Part shown: positions 24,650 to 36,556 of the stretch, piece by piece
Numbering within the stretch: position 1 is the first letter of the stretch
Layout of the letters: each line of letters starts with the position of its first letter
DNA from: Myrica gale
Taxonomy: Eukaryota; Streptophyta; Magnoliopsida; Fagales; Myricaceae
Assembly: GCA_963930655.1 (NCBI GenBank)
Contig: OZ005605.1
Location: 14,453,501-14,517,500 of the forward strand
Direction of reading: 5' to 3'
DNA: 64,000 bases
Made by a program: the position numbers and the translations under genes
Notes under the pieces: model-generated
Seen by the model: the letters and a program-made list of their open reading frames with translations, nothing else
Databases searched by the model: none
Told to the model about the DNA's origin: nothing

Positions 24650-26526
24650 AATTGCTAGATATTCAAGTCAAAGTCATTCTGGTTGCAATTTAATGACAGA
24701 CGTGTTCATCTCTTCTTAACTAAAAGTTAGTGAGTTTTGCTTTCGCTAAATTAGAATGGTCATGACTAAAAGTGCCTTTAACTTACAGAAGGGCGTGGTA
24801 CAGCTAGAATATATAACTTACAGGATGGACATTCAAGTCACCAATATGGTATTCCACGTTTCCCCGTATATCTCAAGTGATAAGACATTGCAGTCCACTT
24901 TGCACTCTTATCATGACTAATAAGTGTCGGTGCCATCCCTAAATGCAATGGAGAAGCTTCATGGGAAATTTAGGATGCATTTGCAAACAAAAATTTTATA
25001 CTTGCTAAAATTTTAACGTAATAAAAAATTAAAATATAATCTTTTTTTTTTCATCACATCATTACTTTTTATTATAATAAATATTAAAAATCATATATCT
25101 CTTCACTTTTTCACTAAATTTAATACCTTAAAAATTTTAACATCTCCAAAATTTTAACACTCAAACACAACTTTAGTAGAATATTGAAGTGTCACAACAT
25201 GATCTCCAAACTATTAAAGGATATTCAAGTCCCTCCTAAAGAAATTAATTAAAGTATAATTAAAAAAGAGATAATTACCTCGGAGGCCCTTATCCAGTAC
25301 TATAGATATGTGCATCTCCTTCGCCCGAATTTGCAATCTGACCATGAGATTAGTCATTTCCAATTTTTCACTCTCCACAAACTAAATTAGTTATAGTTGC
25401 TTTAATGAAAGGAATTAGAAATGTATATATGCTGTTAAAACTGAAATTAACTTATGTTTTCTGTTGAAAGGCCGATTTCGTTCTTATTGTTCATATGCGA
25501 TTAAAGATCATTATTTTGAAAAGAAAAGATAAACCCAGTGCATAACTGAAAAATAATATGGAGAGGAGAGAAAAGGAAAAAAAGTAAAGAGAGACAAAGA
25601 TATAAGTGATTTGGTCTAGAAGACATACATCCACTGTAATAAGAGGCACACGTGGACTGAAAAAATATAACCAACGGACCAAGTGATGTCTTTAAGAACA
25701 ATAGACAAACAACCAAATATAGCTAATAACGGCGATAAAAGATGATAGACAACGTTAATGAGATTTTTTTCTCTTATCATTTTTGTTTTGTTTTGAATTG
25801 TTCGCTTCATCACTTTTGCCGAACATATTTCATGCTCTTTTCTTTTCTTTGTTCAATTTTATCTCTCTCTCTGTCACTCACCTCTCTTTTTTCACATTGC
25901 AGACGTTGAGAAATCTATGGGGAACTAGAACTTGGAAGAAAATTTGATATTGTCGGAATGTTTATTTAAATAAGAGACGTGGAAACTTGGGGTCGCTAGA
26001 CACAATTTATGACTGCAGGATCACTGACTCTGATTGATACGTTCATTAATATTACTCGAGGCATGCATTTTCTCTCAATATTTAAAACACATCTAAAAGA
26101 TTTATACTATCCTTATAATAATGCATCAATACTTAAATCCAATATAAGCATCTGTATATGATCAAGTCCTTAGTTCCTACTTAATTGGCTGTAGATAATC
26201 AGATATATATCGAGAACTACAGGATTATACTACGTACCATTTGAAGACTAGTGGAAAAAAGGAAGAAGAAAATGATAATTTTGAAGACTAATGACTTCTC
26301 ATATTAGGGATAACGGTAATTGAAAATGCAGTAATAAATGTCTAAAGTTAGAAAAGAAGAACCATGCATTAAAAGACTTTTATTTTTTTAGGCTAAATAT
26401 CTCCACCAGTCCCTGGGGTTTAAGATTTTTCCCGATTGGTCCTTAAGGTACACTTTTCCCTACAGGTATCCATGAGCTTTGGACCTAATCCCACGCCCAT
26501 CTTAACGTTAACTTAGTTAACGATTA
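24650..26526. other. Intergenic region
   Basis: No gene is recognised. It holds a MITE copy (24973-25172), AT-rich spacer, and a (CT)n patch near 25861. At 26395-26526 there is a non-coding block (GTCCCTGGGGTTTAAG...TTAACGTTAACTTAGTTAACG) into which the CACTA element was inserted; its other half continues at 30243. Confidence 0.6.
24973..25172. mobile_element. Harbinger-like MITE, copy 2
   Basis: It starts GGATGCATTTG and ends with the complement of AGTTGTGTTTG. TTA lies on both sides (24970-24972, 25173-25175). The internal blocks TTATAATAAATAT and CTTCACTTTTTCACTAAA are shared with copy 1. Confidence 0.6.
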
Positions 26527-26529
26527 AGC

Positions 26530-29500
26530 CACTACAAGAAAACAGTGTTTGGGTGTCAAATTTTTTTGTCACCTAAAGTTAATAATTTGTCATCAAAATT
26601 CAATGTTGTCAAAAAATTTTTGACACCCGTTCATACTATGGATAAAAACGGATGTGGGGATAGTGACATAGCATCCGGATGTTATTATGGGTAACCTGTG
26701 CGGATGCTAATTTTGTAGCGTGCAGTTGAATGAAATATCCCGGCGAACATCCAGACTTTATTAATCTGTCTGGACAGTTCTAAATTATAAAATTAAATAT
26801 GCGAATATAAATTATAAAATTAAATATGCAAATATGACAATTCTATATTTAATTACGCATTTAAAATTAGATTAGACATGAATATGAAGACATTTTATTA
26901 AATATAGTATAAATCAGTAATTGTCTACAAATATCTAATTGACACAACATAAAATAAAATAAATAATCAAAATCAAGTCTGAAATAAACAATTTACCCAA
27001 ATTTGCGTCGAGGAGTGAAATGCGTGTCACCTTCCTTATGTGTTTGATCAACTGCTCACGCATTTATGCTTGCAATAGCTGGAGCCTCTGTTCTTGCTAT
27101 ACTTGTTGGTTCCATTGCTACTCCTCTAAGTGATGCTTCTGCTCCATTAAATGTTGCTGTTGCTGCTCTCGCATCACCCTCTCCATTTCTGCCTTCCTCA
27201 CAAGTGAAGGAGAACATTGTGAAAATTAATACCTTTTTAAATATAAAAAATTAATAATGCATAATAAAATTTTATAGAACTTACAAAAATGTTCTTGTGT
27301 AGTATCGGATGTCCACACGATGTCCTTATTCATATGCGTTTTCTTGTACATCGATGCAGGATTAATCTTATCAGTTTCTTCATCTTTATGCACACCAACA
27401 AATTATATATACATTAAAATTCATTAATAACATAATGATGTAACAACAAAAATACACTTGAATATTTATGTTGATTACAACCATCAAAACTAGAGCCCAT
27501 GGGAAAGATCGAGAGCCAAAAGTGTGAGCAACCATCAGCTTACCCTATTCTGGTGGTCGATTTCACTCCTCTAAAATACATTTCTATTGAGTTAGTAAAA
27601 AAATGAAGTAGTGTCAGCGTAAATAAAAATATTAGAATAAATATTTCTACCTGTAATTCTTCAGTACTAAATAATTCGGAGATAGGAGCTCATTCTTCCT
27701 TTTTTATGTTGGGATACATATGCTTTAATGCTTTTTTTTTTGTGGGAAACAAAGCGTAGTACTGGTGCATTCTATTCCGATGCGTCCTGTACGCTGTGTT
27801 CATTGTAGACGTCACAGTGTTGCAATCCTCTGGCCGATCATAATCCAGGTTGAAGTCATCCTGAAATGAACCATGTTACACTTACCAATACTTTGTTCAT
27901 GACGTCAGACTTAACCTCATCAGGGACTTTGGACCAGTTGACCACATTGAACAGGGCATGTGATCGCACGAACGAGCCAATATGACTAGAAAGCATCAAA
28001 GATGCCTTGTCGTCATCATCCGCAGAATTCCTGGCGATACTCATATATTCTCAAATGCCTTCTTTATACTTCACACTAAACCTATCCAGTTCATGAATCC
28101 AGCTCTTATCCATTTTTTTGTGCCTTGAATCATAGATATATATAAAACAATCAAACATAGAGTAATGACAATTCACCTTTAACACTTTATATCTCTAGGG
28201 TGATAGATCCAATCTCATTTAAGATCATATTATCCATAATGTACATAAATATCCCAAAAATTGTGCCCGATGCGCTAGAAATTTCAGCAGCATCTCCCCT
28301 TAGTCCCCAGATACAAGCATTCAGCATTGTGGTTATACACCCGCCGACAAGAGGCAAGTGTGTAAGCACAACGCTAAATATGCATCCGAAGGACGAAAAG
28401 ATAGCGTTGTTGAAATTTCTAACTACATCACGCACGATGAAGAGAACATTTACGTACATTACAGATAATCTAATTCCAAATTGTCCACAACTTGAGAATT
28501 CAGGAATTACTGCGCCTTCGGAAATTAAAACACACAGTAATTCCCAAATGGGTCTAAGGGCTACTAAATGCTAAACAAAACCAATGTTAAATGAACTTCA
28601 AGCAAAACCGTCCGCACAACCACAACCACAAAACAACCACAAAATGCAACCATTTCGTGAAGCACATCTGCATGCCATGAAGAACATCCGAACAGTTTTA
28701 ATGGCCAAATAAATCGTTCGGATGGCAACAGTAAGCGTCCGTACTGCGATTGTCGAAGAACAGATACTTCGATAATCTATATCTCCATAGACCGATTTCG
28801 ATCCTAAAATAACATGTTTTACATCATCATTTCACACCCAATCAATACCCAACATGTTTCTAACCTACCCAAAGTAGTAAAAAATCAAATATCAACCAAA
28901 ATAAAACATTTTCACTCAAAACCCACAAAAATTGTAAAATATCGTACCTCAAAATGCTTTCAAATCCACCCAAACCTACTTCAATCTATGATTCAACCTC
29001 CTTTTGTCAACCTACAATGGCTTCCTCACCAAGAAATGGCTGAAAATGATGGATTGGAGAAGATTTGAGAGTATACCGAGTGCATGATAAATCTCTGGGT
29101 TTCAACACTTTCATTCTCTGTAAAACTTGTCCGAACGCGCGTGTATAAGTTACATTAGAACGTAATGCACGAAAATGACACCATTCTCAATATATATAAC
29201 CCTAGACAGTTTAAAACTATTTGTCCGAGTGACTTTTGCCCATCAGGACCTGTCGTGGGGTAGAATACAGAGTCGAGCCAGCCATTGCATGTCTATTTTT
29301 CACCTTCAAAACTCCCCAAACCAACAACAAACAACACGAAATTATAGCCTAAAAAATCCTACAACATCATGCAATTCATATCAATAAAATAGATGAGCAT
29401 CAAACAACTGTAGTGGCCGAAAATCGTTCATAATTTTTTTTAGGTAAATAAGTTTAAAAACAAGATTTTTATGAATAAGAAGAACACATTGAAAATGAAA

Positions 29501-30242
29501 GATTGTTGGACAAGAAACGTGAATGTAGGTTGAGAAATAAGAGAAACTGCCGATGTAAAAAATCACAGTTTATGTAAAATGAAGTTCGAATGACTTCTGT
29601 TCGACTTTAAACACGTCCACTCTGTTCGGACTGGACGTTCGTGGTTGTTAGGATGTTACCATTTTACACGTCAAATAATCAAATTCCTTCACATTAAATT
29701 CCAAATTGTAAATGGTTAGCAAAATCTTCTCGAAATGAAGGTGTCCGAACGGGATGAGTATGTGCGGACGACTAGACGTCTGTAACGTGCAATGTGGAGA
29801 ACCACCATTAATTGAAATTATTGCCACATGCGTCTGGAAGGTATGTGAGTGTGCAGACTCGCACAACTGTTCTCCTCCTTCTTCAAAAACAGATGTGTGT
29901 CAATCATGCTCGGACTGTCGCAGATGTTCATACGTCTATATCAGACCGTGCGGACGATGATGCAGATTTTTTGACGATTTGACCTGCATCACTGACTCAC
30001 CTACCGTGCGGACATATTTGCAGTTGCTGACGAATGTTTTTAGTCACAAATATGCGATGTTTTTCCTTTTGTCAACCCAAAATATTGTTCGAACGATGTT
30101 TAAGTACGTTCAGATGATTTTGTAATTCATGGCACAGTTTAGGTAACAAAATTTCTATTTTGACATAGAAGGGCATGATTCGGTGACAAAATTTATTTTG
30201 ACTCCCGAAAATTTGACACCTAAGGTCATTTTTCTTGTAGTG
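26530..30242 (-). mobile_element. CACTA (En/Spm) DNA transposon with intact ends
   Basis: The left end reads CACTACAAGAAAA and the right end TTTTTCTTGTAGTG, a 13-bp inverted repeat. The flanks carry a 3-bp duplication AGC at 26527-26529 and 30243-30245, the usual CACTA target size. The 3.7-kb inside has transposase remnants on the - strand and subterminal arrays of short CGGAC/GTCCG-type motifs. Inverted GTGTCAAATTTT/AAATTTGACACC blocks lie next to both ends. The element is non-autonomous now, since the transposase frames are broken and the TNPD-like core is not visible. Confidence 0.9.
27020..28045 (-). pseudogene. CACTA transposase remnant (plant transposase Ptta/En/Spm, Transposase_24-like)
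   Basis: On the - strand, the frame at 28044-27856 reads SFVRSHALFNVVNWSKVPDEV then KSDVMNKVL. After a probable GT-AG intron it continues at about 27860-27660 with FNLDYDRPEDCNTV, YRTHRNRMHQYYALF and PNIKKEE, followed by a TGA. A Gln/Glu-rich helical tail (RVMREQQQQHLMEQ, MREQLIKHI) is found at about 27200-27010. This order of conserved block then coiled-coil tail is typical of the Transposase_24 family of En/Spm-like elements, which is a DNA-binding helper rather than the catalytic TNPD. Stops and missing parts make it a relic. Confidence 0.65.
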
Positions 30243-30755
30243 AGCACACGTGTATATAATCTGACACGTGAAAATTTACAACTTGGTAAAAAAATTCTAA
30301 TTAATGAAACAGAAGCCCACGTGTAAAATCATGGGGTCACACGTCCAAAATCCCCAAAGGCCTTCAAATAATTCTCTGAACCCTAACTTCGCCAAAGTAA
30401 AAACAAAAAAACCCAAACAAAAGGGAATTACAAATTGAGAAGTCCCCGAGAGAGAATTTTGTTTCAAATGGTCAAAAGAGCTCTAGTTGCATTGACATCA
30501 ACCAATGCCAAAGCAACTGTGACTTTGAAATGCTTAGAATAGTTGGAAAAGCCTAGTAATTATACCACCATTGATAGTACAGAAGCAGAAGCACAAAAAT
30601 ATTGATTAAAGCTCAAGAGACTTAAAATCTTCACAGTCATAAAGTAAACCGTCATAAGGATCTCAACAGTAAAGCACATAAGTACCCAGATTTCGTATTC
30701 AGCAGAAAAATCGAACTCGAAGACAAAGGAAATTCAGGAGAAGATGCACTAGATG

Positions 30756-30938
30756 CTAACCAAACCGCTTAAGTAATGCGGGCAGCCGAAAAATCTTATG
30801 TCCGGATCCTCCTATCTTGTTTGTCCTCATTCGAGCCTTGATGCCACATAAGCAAATGCATGTGGCTTCGTCACCCTCCACTTCCAATGATACCCCTTCC
30901 TGCCTTCTATTTCTAACAGAAAATGACGATGCATGCAC
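30756..30938 (-). pseudogene. Possible GRF-type zinc-finger relic
   Basis: A short frame has CICLCGIKARMRTNKIGG and lies in otherwise non-coding DNA. The C.CG..AR.RT pattern recalls plant GRF zinc fingers (C.CG, then R.SWT.NPGR.F..C), but the second half is not preserved. It may equally be chance. No neighbouring exons were recognised. Confidence 0.25.
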
Positions 30939-31009
30939 TTCTAATTGACATCACGAAGGAATTTTGGAGGAGCAGTTCAACAAGATTTCGGTGTAAAAAC
31001 CGGACCAAA

Positions 31010-31195
31010 TTTCCGGTTGTCGAGCCACAAACACAATTTCAACTGGCCCGCGGCTTTACCGCTATTTTTAAAAGTACAGGTTGTCAAATATAACCTGAAA
31101 CATGAAACATGATATTCAATCTGTTGAAGCATGATTAGAAAACAATTGTGAGATAACCAGTACCGACAAACTTTTTGTACACCTTTTTAAATTTT
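31010..31195. repeat. Dispersed repeat, copy A
   Basis: The part at 31020-31080 (GAGCCACAAACACAATTTCAA...CCCGCGGC) matches 33845-33900. The part at 31100-31190 (GAAACATGATATT...CAGTACCGA) matches 36745-36850. The two matching stretches in the other copy are separated by the hAT element at 34038-36548. Confidence 0.6.
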
Positions 31196-34100
31196 TAGCT
31201 TATTTTTTTTGTTTCCCTCTCCCCCTTTTTTTGTTATTTATTATATTTCTGGATATGTTATTTCAATTTTCCAGTTTTATGACAAATTTTGTTGTTAGGT
31301 TTTTAAATTTATTTTTTTTCTTTTATAAAAATTAGAGACTTTTGTTTTTTCATTTTAAAGCTTTTTTGAATTTTTGTTTCTTCTAACTTTTATATTTATT
31401 TTTTTCTTATTAATTAGATGTCACTTTTTTGTCTATTTATTTTTTATTTTATAATTATTAAATTAAATTTCCAAGGTTTCATTTTTTTTAAAGAAATTGA
31501 GGGTCGAACTTTTTAAGAATTTTTCTTTGTTTTTTTTTTCTGATTTGATTTTCATTTTTACCAATTATTTCAATTTTAAACTCGTTAATTTTATTTTTTT
31601 AGTTACTCATGTAATGTTTTATTTTTTTAAAGGAATGGACGGTCATAATTTTTTATAGAATTTTTTCTACATTTTTTTATTAATTTTCTATACATTTTGT
31701 AACGAGTGGAGGGTCAGGAGGTTCTTGGTTCTATTCGGATTGTTACAGTTAAAATATAATGTCTAAAATACAAGGCGTGTTCCTATGATATCACTTTTTA
31801 TTGGAAATGTCTCTAGGATTTATTTTGTTGTCTAGCTGTTACGGTGGTTTTAAACAATTTTTCATTTATTTCTCTTCATCCAATTTTCGTCTACAACCTA
31901 ATAAAAGTTGCTGACGTGTTAAACCACCTCCACATAATGTCCACTAATAATAAGACATGTGTCCACGTTGTTGACTGGGTTCATCTCCTCTGCCACTATA
32001 CATGCCACGCGAGCAACCCAACACTATACATGCCACGCGAGCAACCCAACGTGAAATGCCGTTTTTGTCCCTTGCGACGTCATTGGACATGTTTGTTTGG
32101 CAAAAAAAATTATAATTTGAATTTAAAATTTAAAATTTATACTCTTAACATTACTCCTACACACATACCAATACAACTCAATATTATCTTTTTTACACAC
32201 TTTTAAAAAATATCAGCCCCTTTGTCCCATCAACCTCTTTGTCCCTCTCTATCCCAAATCTGTGCGTGAACCCTTTTTCTTCCACATTAGCCTGAAAAAT
32301 CCCAATCAACCGGAGAGACCACCAGCACCAACACTAGCGCGTGCGGGTTTAAAGAATTGTACCCTCTCCAATACCTAGGCATTGGAGAGGATTTCCTGAT
32401 CGACAATCACGCGGTTTTAGGTTATAGAGATCTTTTAAAACAACGATCGCCTGGTTTTAGGCTGTCAACAGAGTAACCTATAGCAGGGAAAGGTATCCCT
32501 CTAAACATGAGGTGGCGTGCTCAAGTTTTCTTTTACTTCTATTTGCAGAGGAAGAGTGGTACTCTGCTTTTGCTTTAACTTCTTGTTTCCTCTGCGATCA
32601 GAGTCGAGTTAGGGAAAGATGGATTTCTTGACCGGGGTACAATGTCTTTGCCTCTCCTGGATCTTAGTCCAAGCCTTTTGGCGAAATCCCAAGTGGCCAT
32701 TCGATCCACAGAAAAGCTTCCGCCAGGTCCAAAACAACACCAGAGACGCTCTAACGCGCCTTACAATTCTTTAACACCAGAAACAGAAGAGACCAACAGC
32801 ATCAACTGATAGTTTACGTGGAATTAAACTAAAACAAATAACATGTCTTCAACAACACATCACTCAGAATTATAATTACAATTGTGTAATCGATTCTCTA
32901 CCTGACACAGAAATTTAGGAATCTATAAATCTTAAGCTGCTTTACGATCAAATCCAAAGCTCCAGCAATTCAGAACAGCAACTCAGATGTGTTGCCTTTT
33001 AAGGGATTTATGTCTAGTTAGGAGATTTCTCTAATAGGTTCTGATGACCAACCTTTGAATATAACAGTTATATTTATAGGCCTTAGGAAATCCTAGACAT
33101 AGGATCCGTAGTGATCTGAGACATAAGATCCTTAGTGATCTCAAATTCAGCTGTCGGATAAAAATGAAGAACTCTTCTTCTAATACAATTAGGGCTTATA
33201 ATAATTACAATCAAGTCCATCGACATATTGTAATTTATCCCTGAAATTTGAGATTATTACAAATATGTCCCTTTACATACAATTAATTTCTTGCATCAAA
33301 CTATATTTCATATGAGATATAGAGACGGCGGGACAACAAAACAAACCCTAATAAGTGAATAGTTGATTGCATTATTTTGGCCATCACGAACAAAATAAAC
33401 CTCATAAACATGCCTTATATTTTAGCCAAATATAATAGTTGATTGCATTATTTCTTTTGACTCAGTTGGTTTGTTTTAAGTCTTTGATGGTTTTTAGCTT
33501 TGCTTTAGGTGTTGTATTTGTAGACATATTAGTTTGATTGTTACCATAGTATTTTTCTAGTATAAGTGAAGGTATTCTAATAAAATTAGGATGTGTCGCT
33601 GTCCTTCTTAAAAAACAAAATGCAGGTATAATCTTTTGGTCCTACGTCGTTGATATGCTAGCTCTATAGTCTTTTACCACTCATGACATGCAGCACGGTC
33701 AAAATCCATTATTTTTTTCTTTTTCTCTATCTAATTGGGCCTGCGAAAAGAAATCTAATGGCACCGACTGTGCGTGTGCGTGGGTTCAAGGTCTGGATCG
33801 ATAAAAATTTCCTTCAATTTTTCCAGTGCTGTGTGCGCGGGTGTCCAGCCACAAACGCAATTTCAACCGTTCCCGCGGCATTACTACTATTTCTAAAAGG
33901 ATAGACTATTACTCTTTATTGTTAATTATAATTATATCTTGTTCTAATGACTGGAAACTCGTGTTTAGTGTGGATTCAGGATTAAGTGTCTCTTGGGCTT
34001 GGGGCTATCAGGTGTCTCCAAAATTTCTCCCGTTTTGTAAGGGTGAGAAAATCATCCGGTTTCGGCTTATTCCGGTACCGGAACCAGAACCCATTTTATG

Positions 34101-35059
34101 AAAATTTCAGAATTAGAACAAAAAATGATGGAATTTTTCGGTTCCGGTATTTTTTTAAATAATTTCAGGGATCTAACAGTGTCGTTTGAGCACTTTTTGT
34201 TTAAAAAAATGCCAGTTACGTGACTGGTTCAAAACAACTCAGGTCACACGAAAGTTCACGTCACCTCCCCACAACCTTCAGCCTTCGCGAGTCTTCAAGA
34301 GTTCTTTCTTAAGTCCCTTATAGCCCTAAGTTCACCTCCCCGCCGCCAGCGACAGCCCCCTCACCACTGAGTCCGGCCATTGTCCCTCCCGAAATCTCCA
34401 TCTCTCTCTCTCTCTCTTAGCTCTCTCCTGACCCTCCCGAAATCTCTCTCTCTCTCTCCCCTGACCCTCCCAAAATCTCTCGCTCTCTCTCTCCCTCTCT
34501 CTCTCGCGGGTTGCTGCCATCTGTTGGATTTCTGACCTTTGGTAGCTGAAATTCTCACCAGCTGTCTCACACTAAAGGTTTGTTAATGTTAGTTTGTTAA
34601 ATGTTGTATGTAGTCTTTAAATTGCTTTGGTGTTTGTTAATTTGATTTTGAGATTTTTATGATTTTATAATTGGCAGATTCGGTCATTGAATAATTTCTC
34701 TTTAGAGTTGATTATTTGAAAACCAAATCTCTCTCGCAAGTCTCACCAAGGTATGATTATTTTACTGCATTAGTTATTTGTGTGCATTTGGTCAATCTAC
34801 AGCTCCCACATGCCCGTATAAAATATATGAGTGAAGTTATACTATTTCTGCACTAACTTGGTTGTATTTCTTTACTTCATTTTGGATAACGATGGAAATT
34901 TATGTGCATTTGGTCTTGTTTCTATCACAAGTTTTATATGGAGATAGAATCTTCTTAAGGTACTATTAAAAGTACAACTCAGAACTTCAATCCATGTACA
35001 AGCTTAGAATATGTTCTCCAAAGTAAGAAGAATTTTAGTTCTTTTAGCTACTGAAATTT

Positions 35060-35578
35060 AATGCTTTGCATAAATGTGAGTTGGACTTGCTAGATAGTAA
35101 GTATGAGGTGGAGAGATACTTGATTGAAGATGTGGAACCAAGAGTGTCGGGTTTTGATATTTTGTTGTGGTGGAAGGTGAATTGTCATAAGTTTCAAGTT
35201 CTTTTGCGCATTGCAAAGGATGTATTGGCTATTTCAATTACTACCGTGCCATCTGATTCCGACTTTAGCACTTCGGGTCAAGGGTTGGATGTTTTTCGCT
35301 CTTCCTTGGCGCCTTGTACCGTGGAGGTCCTCATATGTGCACAAAATTAGTTGAATACTGCTCTTATACGTAATGAAGAAGATGACGACATGGATGGTGA
35401 AGATGATCCCTTGAGTTACAAACTAGATATGGGTATACTTTTTATTTTTTAAATCTTTTGCTCTCTTAAGTGATTATTTGGTTCTCTTAGTATTTATCTT
35501 ATAATTGTTATGTTTTGTTTTTTTTTTGTAGAGATGGAGAACCTGAGGGCGCAAGTTGGACAAGCAGGAGTACCATGA
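35060..35578 (+). pseudogene. hAT transposase C-terminal dimerisation-domain relic
   Basis: The frame at 35066-35348 reads YEVERYLIEDVEPR, FDILLWWKVN, ISITTVPSDSDFST and DVFRSSLAPCTVEVLICAQN. It corresponds to the hAT dimerisation domain and aligns with the better copy at 48028-48382 ([24 protein letters not shown]). A TAG at 35348-35350 replaces the Trp codon of the QNW motif. The frame then continues to a donor near 35431 and, after an intron matching the one in the other copy, a last short exon at about 35532-35578. The N-terminal and catalytic parts are absent. Confidence 0.75.
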
Positions 35579-36089
35579 TTGTGAGATTTATAGGCATACT
35601 TTTTACAAACTGGTTTTACTTTGTTATTGGAGTTTGCAGATAACCCATAGTGGAATTTATTGATGTATGCTTTCAAGTCACGTGCTCTCTAAGTTCATTA
35701 GCATTTTATTTTTGTTGTTTATATTTATTTCGTTGTTGATTATATTTTATTTTTATCAGGTTATTATGCCTGCATATCATAACCACTTTTGAACTAACCA
35801 CTTCGTGTACAACTTACAAGAACTAGACAGAAATCTCTCATTCTCTTTTCAGTATAGTTTAGTTTATTTGGGACAAAATGTAATTATGGATACAATATGT
35901 AATTATGTAATTTTTTCCCTTTGATGGCTTGATGATCATGATGGAAGGATATGTTTAAAAACCTAATTTGGGCATGCTGGTATCGGGGTATCCTCTTTGT
36001 CCGGCATACAGGGATTCCATGACTTGTCTCCTGGTCTTCAGAGAATCCCGGTCTTACAGGGATGATAGTTTTATGCGGGGCATTCAGAG

Positions 36090-36327
36090 CATCTTGGCCC
36101 CCAGGGTTATAGGTACTACATTCGGGCAGTCGGGCTTTTAGGTCTTCCTGGGCATACAGGGCTTCAGGGATTCTTGGGACTACCGGGCAAGCTGGTCTGC
36201 TATTTCTATTTTTCGGGCATATTGGGCCCCTAGTCATTCAGGGCTTGTCTCCTTTTTTTAAGTTCAGTATAGCCTTTGTACTGTTCCGTCTTTTTCTTTC
36301 AATAAAGCTTACTTATATATAAAAAAG
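36090..36327 (+). repeat. LINE-like 3' tail fragment inside the hAT element
   Basis: The segment ends CTTTGTACTGTTCC...TTTCAATAAAGCTTACTTATATATAAAAAAG, closely like the LINE tails at 2.3, 12.0 and 18.9 kb. The upstream part, with repeated CATACAGGG/GGGATT phrases, is not recognised as coding. It is probably a 5'-truncated LINE or a SINE sharing the LINE tail, nested in the hAT. Confidence 0.45.
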
Positions 36328-36556
36328 AAACTGCTGCAATAGGGAAAAAACAGTTCAATTCCGGCCCATTTTGGGCCAAAGTCAAAACTGGGCCTTCATA
36401 CCCAGATATGGAACCGGAATTTTCGGATTCCGTTTTCAGAAATTCTGGTTCCATTCCAGTATGGAACCGGAATGAAAATTCCTACTTCGGTGAATACCGA
36501 AACCGAAATGGTCATTCCGGTTCCATTCGTTCCCGTAATCACCCCTTACCACTTTG

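Larger units (their letters stand above)
30246..33800. other. Repeat-rich intergenic region
   Basis: No intact gene. It holds G-box-like CACGTG sites near 30275 and 30322, a possible zinc-finger relic (30756-30938), a dispersed repeat (31010-31195), a strongly T-rich tract (31195-31720), and a 28-bp tandem pair at about 31996-32051. A 26-bp near-palindrome lies at 32364-32389, and a 24-bp tandem pair (GACATAGGATCCGTAGTGATCT type) at about 33094-33141. Confidence 0.6.
34038..36548 (+). mobile_element. Decayed hAT element (2.5 kb)
   Basis: The ends are TAAGGGTGAGAAAATCATCC on the left and, inverted on the right, TAAGGGGTGATTACGGGAAC. The 8-bp flanks CCGTTTTG (34030-34037) and CCACTTTG (36549-36556) agree at 6 of 8 positions, as expected for an aged hAT duplication. 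Both subterminal regions are rich in CCGGTTCCG/CCGGAACC motifs. The left part has a long CT-rich stretch (34395-34505), and the right part holds a piece with a LINE-like tail (36090-36325). Confidence 0.7.

Noticed and set aside
28187-28459. Hydrophobic 90-residue frame on the - strand and a 124-residue frame on the + strand
   Set aside because: They overlap on opposite strands inside the CACTA element and match no transposase part that I know.
34332-34570. Arg/Glu-rich frames on the - strand
   Set aside because: They are read-through of CT-repeat DNA in the leader of the hAT element; composition only, no domain.
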